From Jacaranda mimosifolia (lineage: Eukaryota; Streptophyta; Magnoliopsida; Lamiales; Bignoniaceae): a stretch of 64,000 bases of DNA. The translations under genes and the position numbers were made by a program. Location of the stretch: NCBI GenBank assembly GCA_018894105.1, contig CM032119.1:17563246-17627245 (forward strand), written 5' to 3'. A model generated the notes under the pieces. The model was not told the origin of the DNA and did not search any database. It saw nothing but the letters and a program-made list of their open reading frames with translations. This document shows positions 1 through 10,235 of this stretch, piece after piece; the first letter of the stretch is position 1; every line of letters begins with the position of its first letter.

Positions 1-134
1 CCACATAGATCAATCTTCTCAAGAATATGATCAATAATTGTTCGTTCTCAGTCCAGGTAAATGGTGCTAACTCGGGTTTCTCCAAGTCTACCAGGGGGCC
101 TAAGATAAGGAAAACCAATTTTGCCAAGTTTACT
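1..134 (+). pseudogene. LINE reverse transcriptase fragment (upstream piece)
   Basis: The plus strand reads as a plant L1-type LINE reverse transcriptase just before its YADD box: a stretch like FSVQVNGANSGF followed by a decayed version of the usual RGLRQGDPLSP block. The reading breaks off at 134, where an LTR element begins, and resumes in register at 11176 (LFIIFAEIFSR). The two pieces are therefore one LINE split by an insertion. The LINE's 5' part lies left of the window. Several family residues are already substituted, so the copy is dead. Confidence 0.75.
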
Positions 135-1035
135 TGTCACTCCCCAACTCAGTAAAATAAAATAAATTTTTATACATAAATCAAATCAATAAAAAGACTA
201 CAACTTGAAAGTTGCTCCTTATCTCTTGACCTTGCTAATTCTCATCCATATCTGAAAATATCAACAAAAAGAGAGAGCTCGAGTCCAGCAAGCAATTTAA
301 ATATATTTAAAATGCAAAAATATTCAATAGTCCAAAGTAACTTATAATGACTTATAATTAACATTACCATATCACTATAAATTCAAAATTGGTGGACAAT
401 CTACCACCATAACAAAACTTACAAAGTATTCAAAACTAGTTTCGAGCAAACATATTCAAAGATCCACATAGCTAGATTTCATATCAGATAGCAAAATATT
501 ATAGTCAACATGGTACACAAAAAATCATATTTACACATCTTAAGGATTGCAATGGCATCCCTGATACTAAAGAATATTTGAAACCTTAAACATATGTAAA
601 ACACTCACCCACAATTCTTATAAAGTGAAGTAAAAACACCACTTCAAGATTCTTCCATTCCTCTTCTTCCTTTTATGCTTTCTCCTCTTCTTCTAATATT
701 TTTTCATCCCATAAGGTAAGTACGTTCTTACATATTTCCAATATATATAGCCAATTTTTGTAACTCACAAATTAATTCCCACTAACATATAATTAAAACA
801 CCTCTATAATGTCTTCTTAAATAAAATGACCTCTACATATTCTTAAATTAAAATACTACCACTTCATATTCTTCAATTAAAATGCCATCATTCCATACGC
901 CTAAATAAATATGAACCTCTTCATATTCTTGAAATAGATGACACTACTCCATATTCTACCTTTTAATTTATAAAATAATGATCATAAATAATAATTAAAA
1001 TCTACTAATTTCTACATTTAACACTCTATTGAATT
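135..1035 (-). repeat. 3' LTR (left part) of the nested LTR element
   Basis: This aligns in the same orientation with 10236-11130; for example, the runs beginning AATCAAATCAATAAAAAG and ending near TTTAACACT.TNTTGAATTA occur in both. It stops at 1035, where the inverted-repeat structure enters. The last 24 bp of this LTR reappear at 9984-10007. Confidence 0.8.
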
Positions 1036-1519
<484 letters not shown>

Positions 1520-1566
1520 TTTAAATTAATTTTATTATTAGTATTATTAATAATTAATCATAAGAG

Positions 1567-2361
1567 TAATAAGATTAATATTTTCAATGATAATAATAGT
1601 ATCACTAATAAAAATCCAAGTAAGTAATTTTTCTAGCAAGACAAAAAAATTGTCATATTAGTTGAAAATTTGCCACCTAAGCAAAAATTCCAAAATTCAA
1701 CAAATTTTGGCGTGCCACATTAGCATTTTCGGCCATTTTATGAGATTCTGGAGACTTTTGGACTAAATGTGAATATTTTTTTAACTTATGGGATAAATTT
1801 AAAATTGCGTAACATACGGGACAAAATTGAAAGTCGAAAATTTTTATAGGACGACAAAAATATTTTTCCTATTTGCTGAGGGTAGCTGCCATGGCCGACC
1901 ACCATGGATTGGGGATGGGGATGGGAGTTGTGAAGGGTGCGGGGTCCCCACCCCATGATGGTCGGCCATGGCAGCTACCCGCAGCAAACAAGAAAAATAT
2001 TTCTTTCGTCCTATAAAATTTTTTTATTTTCAATTTTTTTCCATATGTTACGTAATTTTAAATTTAGTCCTATAAGTTAAAAAAAATTGCACATTTAGTC
2101 CGAAACTCCCAGGAATCTCACAAAATGGCTGAATATACTGATGTAGCATGCCGAAATTTGTTGAATTTTAGAATTTTTGCTTAGGTAGCAAATTTTCAGC
2201 TGACATGACAATTTTTTTGTATTGCTGGAAAAAGTCTTTGCTTAATTGGATTTTTATTAGTAATATTATTATTAATATTATTAATAATAATCCTAATAAT
2301 TTTAGATAATTATATTATCGTAATAATACTATTATTATCATTGAAAATATTAATCTTATTA
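1567..2361. mobile_element. Large foldback element (795 bp) with G-rich loop
   Basis: Arms at 1567-1906 and 1954-2361 are inverted copies: TAATAAGATTAATATTTTCA at one end is mirrored at the other, and GGTAGCTGCCATGGCCGACC is mirrored by GGTCGGCCATGGCAGCTACC beside the loop. The loop (1907-1953) is G-rich on the plus strand with GGGG/GGGT runs. The right arm carries about 90 extra bp of AT-rich sequence near its outer end. It codes for nothing and resembles a foldback MITE. Confidence 0.75.
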
Positions 2362-2400
2362 TGATGATGATGATGATGATGATGCTGATGATGATGATAT
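2362..2400. repeat. (ATG)n microsatellite
   Basis: An ATG/GAT triplet repeat with one GCT interruption lies at the junction of the foldback and the viral remnant. Confidence 0.9.
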
Positions 2401-2413
2401 AATAATAAAAAAT

Positions 2414-2743
2414 TCTAATGTTACTAATATAATACAAACATCTTATGGTAATGTTCAAATACAGTTTGAAGAAAACAAAAGATTAATAGAATCTTCTTCT
2501 AGATCCAGAATTTCTAGATCTCATTCTAATACATCTTTTTATTCTCATATTTCACCTTTTGATGACATTGATTTTCCATCAAGAGCTTTTACTTCTCAAA
2601 TTAGAGAAATGTCTTCAAATGAATCTAAAATTCAGAATAATAAAGTCAATGAATTGAGAATTCCTAACAATAATATTGTAAAAGGAGTTTATAATAATCT
2701 AGAATCGAAAATAACCAAGTCTGAAATGAATTTTTCTATTTAA
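2414..2743 (+). pseudogene. Movement protein, C-terminal remnant
   Basis: An open stretch of about 109 codons in frame 2 ends with TAA at 2741-2743. It starts abruptly next to the ATG microsatellite, so the core 30K-type movement domain is absent. The visible part (QIQFEENKRLIESSSRSR, then a Ser-rich linker) resembles the tail of a caulimovirid movement protein. The stop overlaps the ATG of the next open stretch as TAATG, which is either an insertion frameshift or a stop-start junction. Confidence 0.6.
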
Positions 2744-3093
2744 TGAATTATAGCCAAAAAATTGATTTTAGCCCTGGATCTCATGCTAGGCAACTTATTC
2801 AAAAAGAATTTAATTTACCCAAATGGGAACCATTTAGAAAATGGTTTTTTGAAAACTTTAATGGAGAAGATAAATTAAAATTTCAAAATGAATTTTATTC
2901 TTTTGCCTCAAAAGAAAATAGATTAATCCCATTTGTCCCTTGGTTTATAACCAATTATGTTGAAAATTATATATCTGTTATGGAAAGAAATTATAAATTG
3001 AGTAGTGGACAAGTTATAAAAGCAACTTATTCACCACAACAACCTTTTCAAATTTATAATAATGGGGAAATAATATATTTTTCTGCTTTCTAG
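2743..3093 (+). pseudogene. Polyprotein segment between movement and coat domains
   Basis: These 116 codons in frame 1 end at a lone in-frame TAG (3091-3093). The same frame then continues into the coat protein for another 370 codons. The segment is rich in Trp, Phe and Tyr (WEPFRKWFFENF and VPWFITNYVENY) and has no named domain that I recognise. Given the continuous frame, the TAG is most simply a point mutation in one polyprotein. Confidence 0.6.
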
Positions 3094-4203
3094 AAACTTT
3101 TGGAAAATGAAACACTCCAAATTACTATGGCTACTATAAATAATTTAGTAAAACAGCAAAATTATGCTAGTATGTATCTTAATGTATTAGGAGAACAAAT
3201 TTCATCTCTTCATAATAGAGTTGAAAATTTATATTCTCTTGTTAATCAAGTTAAAATTTTGATTAGTGTTACAAGCCTTAATCAAGGTCAACCTCAACCT
3301 ACAGAGGTTATTGCTAATCCTAGTATTCAACCTCCTTCGACAAATTATAATTTCAAATTAAAATCTGTAAATGAATTAGAAAAAATTCTTGATAATAAGT
3401 TTGAAGGATTAAAACTTAATACTCTTAATAAAGAATTTGAAGATAGTATGAGTAATACTGATAGTTATAAAAATTATATTAAAGATGAAATTAATAAAAG
3501 TGAAAAGTATGTTGATAAGCCTACCATGAGGATGTATTATTATTCCAGACCTACTCCTCAAGATGTTCTTCATGAGGAACAAGAATTTATAATAAATAAT
3601 AGTTATAATGGTAAAAATATTTATGAATGGAATCTTGATGGTTATACTGAAAGACAAACTTATAATCTTGTTCATAGAATGCTAATGTATAGCACAATTT
3701 CAAAAAATAATGGTAATAGTGATAAAGTTGTTGCTAATATGATTGTTGCAAGATTTACTGGACAATTAAGAGGTTGGTGGGATAATTATCTTACTGCTTT
3801 TGGTAGAGCTGAAATTCTTAATACTGTTAAAAATGAAACAGGTCATAATGTTGAAAATGTTGTTTATACACTTGTTGTTAACATAATAGAACATTTTAGT
3901 GGTAGATGGTCTGATAATAGTGAGAACATCAGAACATTACTTAATGGGTTAAAATGCCCTACTCTCACCTCATTTAGATGGTACAAAGACACATTTTTGT
4001 CTAGAGTAATGGAACTTCCTGAGTCTAATAGTACTAATTGGAAATCTAAATTTATAGATGGTTTACCTTCTTTATTTACTAAAAGGGTTAGGAAAAATCT
4101 TAGAAAAGGAGGAACTCATATCGAATATGATAGTTATACTCATGGCAAACTAATAGGAACATGTATTCAGAAGGTTTATCCTTATGTAATGAGATTAAAT
4201 TAA
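3094..4203 (+). pseudogene. Coat protein (capsid) region
   Basis: A frame-1 open stretch follows the TAG and has no ATG of its own at the start. It opens with a coiled-coil-like segment (NNLVKQQNYASMYLNVLGEQ), passes a linker, then reaches the capsid core with the caulimovirid-style run DGYTERQTYNLVHRMLMY and GQLRGWWDNYL. Near 4165-4200 the reading changes frame and the stop at 4201-4203 is an artefact of that change. The following basic and zinc-finger part continues in frame 2. The copy is non-functional. Confidence 0.75.
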
Positions 4204-4258
4204 ATCAATAGATTAAAAGACATAATATTACAGAAAAAAGGACAATTAGGTCAATTTT

Positions 4259-4501
4259 GTGGTCAATTTGGTATGGAAAAACCATCCACTAGTAAGCCTT
4301 ATAGGCATAGAAAAAGATAAAGTATCTTTTTATAAAAGAAAAGAAAAAAGAAGAGAAAAAAGAAAGAAAGATAGAATTGAAAAGAAAAAATCAAGAGCCT
4401 GTTTTAAATGTGGTAAAATAGGTCATTATGCTGATAAGTGTAAAATGAAGAAAAAGATTAATAATCTTAATATTGATGAAGAGTTAAAAGAATCTTTCTA
4501 A
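4259..4501 (+). pseudogene. Coat protein tail: basic region and zinc knuckle
   Basis: A frame-2 stretch opens with a Lys/Arg-rich segment and then has CFKCGKIGHYADKC, a CX2CX4HX4C zinc knuckle with all four metal ligands in place (about 4400-4440). Such knuckles bind the packaged nucleic acid. The frame ends at 4499-4501 and the reading moves to frame 3 at about 4490, a second frameshift. Confidence 0.8.
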
Positions 4502-4595
4502 ATTACTTTTAAATTCCGATTCAGAAGATGTTTCTAAAAGAGATAATTCTGATAATATTTCTAAGAAATCTTCATTATTTGATGATTTAAAGTTA

Positions 4596-5192
4596 TTGGA
4601 AAATGAGAGTTATATTTCTGAAGAAGAATGTTGTGATCCTTGTCAACAAGGAAATCCTTGTATTAAACAAGAAAGTGATAATGAGGAATTTTATAAAATT
4701 CTTGCTCAATTTAATGATTTAAATGTTAATGTTCTAAATAGTGTTAACCTTATGGAACTTTTGAAGTTTATAAAAGATCCAGATATAAGATCTAAAATTA
4801 TAGATCAAATAGAGAATACTCCTAGTACTTCTTCTAATACTTATTATAATAAAAATCAAGAAGTTTATACTTCACAAGAACCTTATACTATGGCTGAGGT
4901 TCAAAATTTTTTGAAACAAAGACAAAAAGTTGAAACTCCTACTATAGTTCATGATTTAACTGTAGAGATTAATCATTTGAAAAATGAAATTTATAATCTT
5001 AAACAAGAAAATAAATCTCTTGATGAAAGGATTTCTATTTTAGAAAATAATAAGATTATGAGTTTTCATAACAAAAATATTGAGGAAATAATAAGTTTTC
5101 ATAATAATGACAATTTTCTTTCTACTCTTGAGTTGATTACTTCTCAAAAATGGATTATAAAAATCACTTTACTCATTGATAATAGATTTTAA
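4596..5192 (+). pseudogene. Polyprotein linker between capsid and protease, acidic and coiled-coil
   Basis: Frame 3. An acidic, Cys-containing segment (SEEECCDPCQQGNPC) is followed by a Gln/Glu/Lys-rich heptad-like region (EINHLKNEIYNLKQENKSLD) likely to form a coiled coil. The open stretch probably begins upstream of the first ATG (frame 3 is open from about 4502). It is closed by an in-frame TAA at 5190-5192, after which the same frame runs into the protease. Confidence 0.6.
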
Positions 5193-5480
5193 AAAGAATT
5201 AACTGCTTTAGTTGACAGTGGAGCATATTTAAATTGCATACAGGAAGGAATAGTCCCTACTAGTTATTTTCATAAAACTACGCATACTCTTAGTTCTGCT
5301 AATGGTCAGAAATTAGATATTCAATATAAATTACCAAAATGATATATTTGCAATAATAATGTTTGTATTCCTACAAGTTTTTTACTTGTAAAAAATATTA
5401 CAAACCAAGTTATACTTGATACTCCATTCTTAAAGAAAATATTTCCTATTAAAAACATTGATGAAAAGGGTTTTAAAGGA
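5193..5480 (+). pseudogene. Aspartic protease
   Basis: Frame 3 contains LVDSGA at about 5208-5225, the retroviral-type aspartic protease active site, and a later hydrophobic stretch (QVILDTPFL) typical of the domain end. A TGA at 5340-5342 interrupts it. In caulimovirids this protease cuts the polyprotein. Confidence 0.75.
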
Positions 5481-6427
5481 TTGGAAGAAAAAGAAATAAG
5501 TTTGCAGTTTATAACTGAACTGTTTACTAGAGTTCTTCATCAAATTCATGATTTGCTTATAGCAAAGAATCATCAAATTAATTTTCTTAAAGAAGAAATT
5601 AATATTTTATCAATAGAAGAGAAACTTCAAAATCCTAGATTACAGGATAAAATTAAATTAATAATAAACCAATTTTCTTTAGAAATGTGTAATGACCATC
5701 CAAATACTTTCTGGAATAGAAAGAAACATGTTGTTAATCTTCCATATGAAGATGATTTTGAAATTCCTACTAAAGCTAGACCATGTCAAATGAATTCTGA
5801 ATATTTAGAATTATGTAAAAAAGAAATTGCTTCTCTTTTACAAAAGGGTTTAATAAAATATTCTAAATCTTCTTGGTCTTGTACTGCTTGTTATGTTAAT
5901 AAACATTCAGAACAAGAAAGAGGAATACCTCGCCTTGTTATAATTATAAATCTCTTAATAAAGTTTTAAAATGGATTAGATATCCTATTCCTAATAAAAA
6001 AGATTTACTTGATAGACTTTATGAAGCTATCATATTTTCAAATTTTGATTTAAAATAAGGATATTGGCAAATTCAAATTGTAGAAGAAGACAGGTATAAA
6101 ATTACTTTTAATGTCCCAATAGAACAATTTGAATAGAATGTTATGCCATTTGGTCTGAAGAATGCTCCTTCAGAATTTCAAAAAATTATGAATGATATAT
6201 TCATACCATATTGTGAGTTTACTATAGTTTATATTGATGATATATTAGTTTTTTTTTCTAAAACTATTGAAATGCATTTTAAACATCTTGATACTTTTAA
6301 GAAAATTATTATTCAAAATAGTTTAGTCATATTTCGAACAAAAATAAATATTTTTCAAACGAAAGTTAGATTTCTTGGTCATAATATAGAAAAGGGAAAA
6401 ATTATTCCTATCAATAGAAGTACATAA
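5481..6427 (+). pseudogene. Reverse transcriptase
   Basis: The N-terminal part is open in frame 3 (5481-5969) with fingers-domain sequence (PCQMNSEYLELCKKEI, LLQKGLIKYSKSSWS). Around 5940 the reading shifts. The middle (5940-6142) has TAA and TAG stops (about 6056 and 6134), one inside the stretch SNFDLK.GYWQI. The palm resumes in frame 2 at 6143 with MPFGLKNAPSEFQ and YIDD at 6230-6241, the catalytic box. LGHNIEKGKI follows (thumb start), and a stop lies at 6425-6427. All domain landmarks are recognisable, but the gene is broken in at least four places. Confidence 0.85.
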
Positions 6428-7055
6428 TTTGCTTCTAAATTTCCTGATAAAATTATTGATAAAACCCAATTACAAAGATTTCTTGGAAGTCTCAATTATA
6501 TTTCTGCTTATTATAAGAATTTAGCAGAAGATACTGCTATTTTATATGAAAGATTAAAAAGAGTTCCTAAACCATGGACTGAACAACATACTGAGGTTGT
6601 TAGGAAAATAAAAAAAGGTTAATAATCTTCCTTGTCTTATGCTTGCTAATCCTAATTGGAAAAAGATTATAGAAATTGATGCTTCTGATATAGGTTATGG
6701 AGGTATTTTAAAACAAATACATCCAGATACTAAACAAGAATATCTTGTTAGATTCTAATAAGGAAAATGGAATAATAATCAGAAAAATTATGCTACTATT
6801 GCTAAAGAGATCTTAGCAATTGTTAAATGTGTTTTAAAATTCCAAAATGATTTATATAATCAGAAGTTTATTATAAAAACATATTGTCAATCAACAAAAT
6901 ATATGTTTAATAAAGATTTTAAACATGATGTTTCTAAACTAATGTTTGTTAGATGGCAAGCTCATTTAGCTCCATTTGATTTTGATATTCATTATAAGAA
7001 AGGTACATATAATAGTTTGCCTAACTTTCTTTCATGTGAGTATTTGCAAGAATGA
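6428..7055 (+). pseudogene. RT connection and RNase H domain
   Basis: Reading continues through QLQRFLGSLNYISAYY and KPWTEQHTE, passes a frame break near 6610-6625, and enters RNase H at EIDASDIGYGG (catalytic Asp codon 6678-6680) with AKEILAIVKCVLKF. The position that is normally Asp in the TDCQS motif is Tyr (TYCQS, codon 6882-6884), so even the domain that reads best lacks a catalytic residue. Two stops lie close together near 6757-6762. The end is TGA at 7053-7055. Confidence 0.75.
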
Positions 7056-8437
7056 TCGCACGAGGAAGGGGTCAAAACTTTCCCTCTAATAGAGGAGGAA
7101 GAGGCAAAACAATTATACTGCATGGATCTCAAAGGCTAATAGCCTCCAATATTGCATCGGGTAATATCCCAGATGATCTTTTATTTAAAGAGTTTCTTGA
7201 ATACAAGAAATAAAAAGATCAGCAAGAAGGTAATATCTCTTCATATGCTAATATTACCAATGAGGAAGAAAATGATGATTCTTCCACTTATTAGAAAAGT
7301 TTATCTAGAGAAGTTATACTACTATTGGAAAATAAAGATTTACAATGATAAGATGAGCCATGGACCTTAATGCAAAGGTACCTTGATACCGCATCATATG
7401 CTGTAGGATCTTATAAACAAAGAATACATTATGAGAATATACTCATAAGTACAGGATCTTGAGAGATACAATCATTTTTATCCAACTAATAGTCAATCCA
7501 TTTATAATTTTAGCAAAATTATAATCAAGAAGATTATATCTTCCGAAGAATGGGGAATTAGTACCCTAAGAGAAAAGAATATTTTCATTAGGAGTTAAAA
7601 ACTCCAATTAAATTCAATTATTGGGATTATATTGAGGCATTTAATAAAGCCTTATCATATGAAAATTCAAAAAGAAAAACATTCTTAGTTTATCAAGGTT
7701 TGCTCAGAAGTTTATAAACAAGAGCTACGAAATTGGTTTCATGAATGGTGGATCAATTATGGTACTTCAATAAAAATTCTTCCAGAACCTTTTAAAGGTT
7801 ATTATACAGAATGGGTGAATTGTTCACCAAAGCTGATAAATTTAGAACATCAGAATAAATGGATTGAGGGAATGGCCCCAATGTATTTCTTTGTTGAATT
7901 CTCTATTCCATGGATATGAAAATGGGCTCCTGAAGTTGATTATACTCAGCAAAATATTCCATGTTTAAGAAGAATCTTCTTTACAAAATTTTGGTATAAA
8001 ATGCTCTTGAAAATAAAGAAACATGAGCGTATCATGGGCAAGAAACTTTGGATCATATCTAAGAGAAGATATCAGAATATCAGCAGCTGATCAAAGCTAA
8101 GCAACAAAGGGAATCTCCTAGTCCTTTTCATGATATTATGAGAAAAATGCAAATGAAAAAAGAAGTAATCTCCAAAGAAGAAATGGTTGAATCTTATATT
8201 GAAGAAATGAAGAAAGATTTAATGAAAAATCTGGATGTTGAGATGGGTAATAAATCCAATTCCTCAATAGCTATCTCATCAAAAGGAGAAAACCAATATA
8301 ATTGCCTTGCAGGAGAATCTCAGGATCCTTATGAGGATGAAGAACCCTCAATTGAGGATATGTTTGAAAGTTTGAAAGAAACAATAAAGGATAATATCAA
8401 AAAGAAGTTTGAAGAATCTGCTACAAGACAAGAATAA
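7052..8437 (+). pseudogene. Florendovirus-type ORF2, unknown function, degenerate
   Basis: It starts at ATG 7052, overlapping the polyprotein stop as ATGA, an arrangement suited to termination-reinitiation. The N-terminus is Arg/Gly-rich (RGRGQNFPSNRGGRGK), which suggests nucleic-acid binding. The frame is stopped at 7211, 7292 and many later points. The middle is recognisable by Trp-rich blocks (FNYWDYIEAFNKAL). The end (8138-8437) is open and acidic, with EEMVESYIEEMKKDLMKNLD and a Glu-rich tail. I recognise it as the second ORF that follows the polyprotein in florendovirus copies; its role is not known. Confidence 0.65.
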
Positions 8438-9134
8438 ACTTGCCAGCTATTCCAGATAGGAATTGACCAGCCAGCTATCATACACTGTAGACTTTTATAA
8501 AGTTACTTTTTGTAATAGTACTATTTGGACGCAAAAATTTTATTTTCTGAGTTTTTGAAGTTTGGCCTTAATTGTTTAGAAAAGGGGAGGCCACTTCAAT
8601 TTTTAGGTAGAAGCTAGCTAGAGCTCCCTTTACCCTTCTTTGTATACATCTCTGTAAAATTTTCATCTTTTGCATATTTTCAAATATAATTAAAGACTGA
8701 AGTTCTTCAAAGTTTTTTCCATGTATTTTTAATTTTCTGTTTTGAATTTATATTTCTTTAATTCTATTTATTAGCCTGAATGGCAGGCTAATTTAATTAT
8801 GTGTTGAGCTATATATTTTTTTACACTAGTTAGGCATGGTGATTCTCATGCTATAAGGATAAATGTCTGGAAATGTTAGAAAGAATAAGAGGTTAAGAAG
8901 GTTTTAGGATCTAAACAGGCAGTTTTAATTATGGATTTGGGGGTTTGCCCTGGTGTTGCCCTTTGTTGCCGTGTGGAAGGCATTTTTGGGCTTAACTTGA
9001 TCTGTAATTAGAACTAGACAGTTGGAGATCCTGAGTAAAACACTGCCTATATGGCTGATTCTACCTACACTACCGCCTGGTCATGGCTGGCCTTAACTCC
9101 TTGAATTTTGACACTTTTCCTGATCCTTTTCCCC
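8438..9134 (+). promoter_or_regulatory. Viral non-coding region (promoter, leader or polyadenylation area)
   Basis: These 700 bp between the end of ORF2 and the right inverted repeat have no ORF. In related viruses this region carries the promoter, the polyadenylation signal and the primer site; I cannot place any of these securely. There is a GGGGAGGCCACTT segment near 8585 and a perfect hairpin at 8770-8792. I found no good tRNA-Met primer site. Confidence 0.5.
8770..8792. other. Perfect 9-bp hairpin in the viral non-coding region
   Basis: ATTAGCCTG (8770-8778) and CAGGCTAAT (8784-8792) pair fully across a 5-nt loop AATGG. It stands out in otherwise AT-rich, unstructured sequence. Confidence 0.7.
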
Positions 9135-9983
9135 AAATACTAATCATACAATTAATATTATGAATTATAATAGTATCACAAATGGGAAAATTATAATTTT
9201 GGTCCTCAAATATAACCACTTATTCGCTTTTAGTCCCTAAACCATCTTGAGTTACACTTTTGTTCCTCAAATTGACAATTTTTTAACAATTTTCATCCTT
9301 GCCATTACTTCAGGCGTCAAAACTAAAGGAAATTGGTCATGTGCATAGCACATGACCATTGTTGGAAGGAAATTTGATCCTCAAACATAATCACTTATTT
9401 ATTTTTGGTCCCTAGACAATCTCGAGTTGCACTTTTGGTCCTCAAACCTGTTGTTTTTCCCTAACAAAAGTGGTCATGTACTATGCACATGACCAATTTC
9501 TGTTAGTTTTGATGCCTAAAGTAATGACAAGGACTAAAATTGTCAAAAATTGTCAATTTGAGGACCAAAAGTGTAACTCAAAATTGTTTAGGGACTCAAA
9601 GTGAATAAGTGGTTATATTTGAAAACCAAAATTATAATTTTTCCTATCACAAATGATATTAATATATCAATAATATATTTTTAAATATTAATAATAATAT
9701 ATGAGCATGTGACTAATATTAGTTTCAATTATATATACACGTATATTATGCACACATGGACATATAATTATAAAAAGGAAAAAAAAAGAAAAAAAGTAAC
9801 ATAGGGACTAAATTGGAACATAAAACCTTATATAGGGACTAAAGTGGAACATAAAACTATAAATTGATAATTTTGCCCTTAGAAATATCAAAATTGGTCA
9901 ATTTTTCGACCAAAAATTGCCGAAAAATAATTTTGAGGATTAAAGTGAAACGATATATTAACGTTAGGAACTAAAAGATGAAT
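9135..9983 (-). repeat. Right terminal inverted repeat, split by a MITE
   Basis: The inverted copy of 1036-1411 lies in two pieces, 9135-9183 and 9645-9983, with a 461-bp MITE between them. Confidence 0.8.
9184..9644. mobile_element. Mutator-like MITE (461 bp) with 10-bp target duplication
   Basis: The termini GGGAAAATTATAATTTTGGT and ACCAAAATTATAATTTTTCC are inverted copies, and the arms extend far inward (AAATATAACCACTTATTC mirrored). TATCACAAAT occurs on both sides (9174-9183 and 9645-9654). A 9-10 bp duplication with long arms fits a Mutator-like MITE. The interior has sub-repeats around GGTCCTCAAA and CATGTGCATAGCACATGACC. Confidence 0.9.
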
Positions 9984-10007
9984 TTTTTTTTTCTTTGGGG
10001 CATTACA
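9984..10007 (-). repeat. 3' LTR terminal remainder
   Basis: A T-run followed by CTTTGGGGCATTACA matches the end of the other LTR at 11155-11175 (CTTTGGAGCATTACA). It is the outer edge of the LTR, cut off from its body by the 9-kb insertion. Confidence 0.75.
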
Positions 10008-10235
10008 ATCACCCCTCCTTCAAAATGCGACGTCTTCATTGCGGTTGATATGATTCAACTCAGTCACTAGGTGTTGGGATTCTAAAGGTGGTTCCCATGA
10101 GTTCAAGAGGTAGCTCCCGCATGGGTAGCACTTTGTCCCACAGATTCAAGAGATGGCTCCCACACGTATAACACTTTGTCTCGCATAGCACTTAGTTCCC
10201 TGTATTCCGACTAGTGATTGACTTTGATGCCATCT
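10008..10235 (-). other. Internal domain of the LTR element, no coding capacity
   Basis: These 228 bp between the two LTRs hold a polypurine-like tract on the minus strand next to 10007 and a primer-site-like sequence next to 10236. Between them are two imperfect copies of a motif (TTCAAGAG.T.GCTCCC.CA followed by CACTTTGTC), about 65 bp apart. No open frame of note is present. Confidence 0.6.

Larger units (their letters stand above)
2414..9134 (+). mobile_element. Endogenous pararetrovirus, Caulimoviridae, Florendovirus-like, degenerate
   Basis: The order is: end of a movement protein, coat protein with zinc knuckle, aspartic protease (DSGA), reverse transcriptase (YIDD), RNase H, then a second ORF whose start overlaps the polyprotein stop as ATGA, then a non-coding region. 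There is no integrase. This is the caulimovirid plan, and the downstream ORF fits florendoviruses. In-frame stops, several frame changes and the missing 5' part mean the copy cannot encode a working polyprotein. The segment is AT-rich like florendovirus insertions elsewhere, which tend to lie in AT-rich repeats. Confidence 0.85.

Noticed and set aside
3100..3102. Start of a separate 367-residue protein at 3100
   Set aside because: The codon is TTG and the frame is open across the preceding TAG from 2743; it is the continuation of the polyprotein, not a new gene.
3409..3675. 88-codon minus-strand open stretch
   Set aside because: It is antisense to the capsid region, rich in Ile/Phe from AT-rich complement, and has no domain.
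2414..8437. A functional, inducible viral copy
   Set aside because: Multiple stops, at least four frame changes, a missing movement-protein core and a substituted RNase H residue rule this out for this copy.
8860..8920. tRNA-Met primer binding site in the viral non-coding region
   Set aside because: The best stretch (GGTTTTAGGATCTAA near 8910) matches the expected TGGTATCAGAGC too poorly to call.
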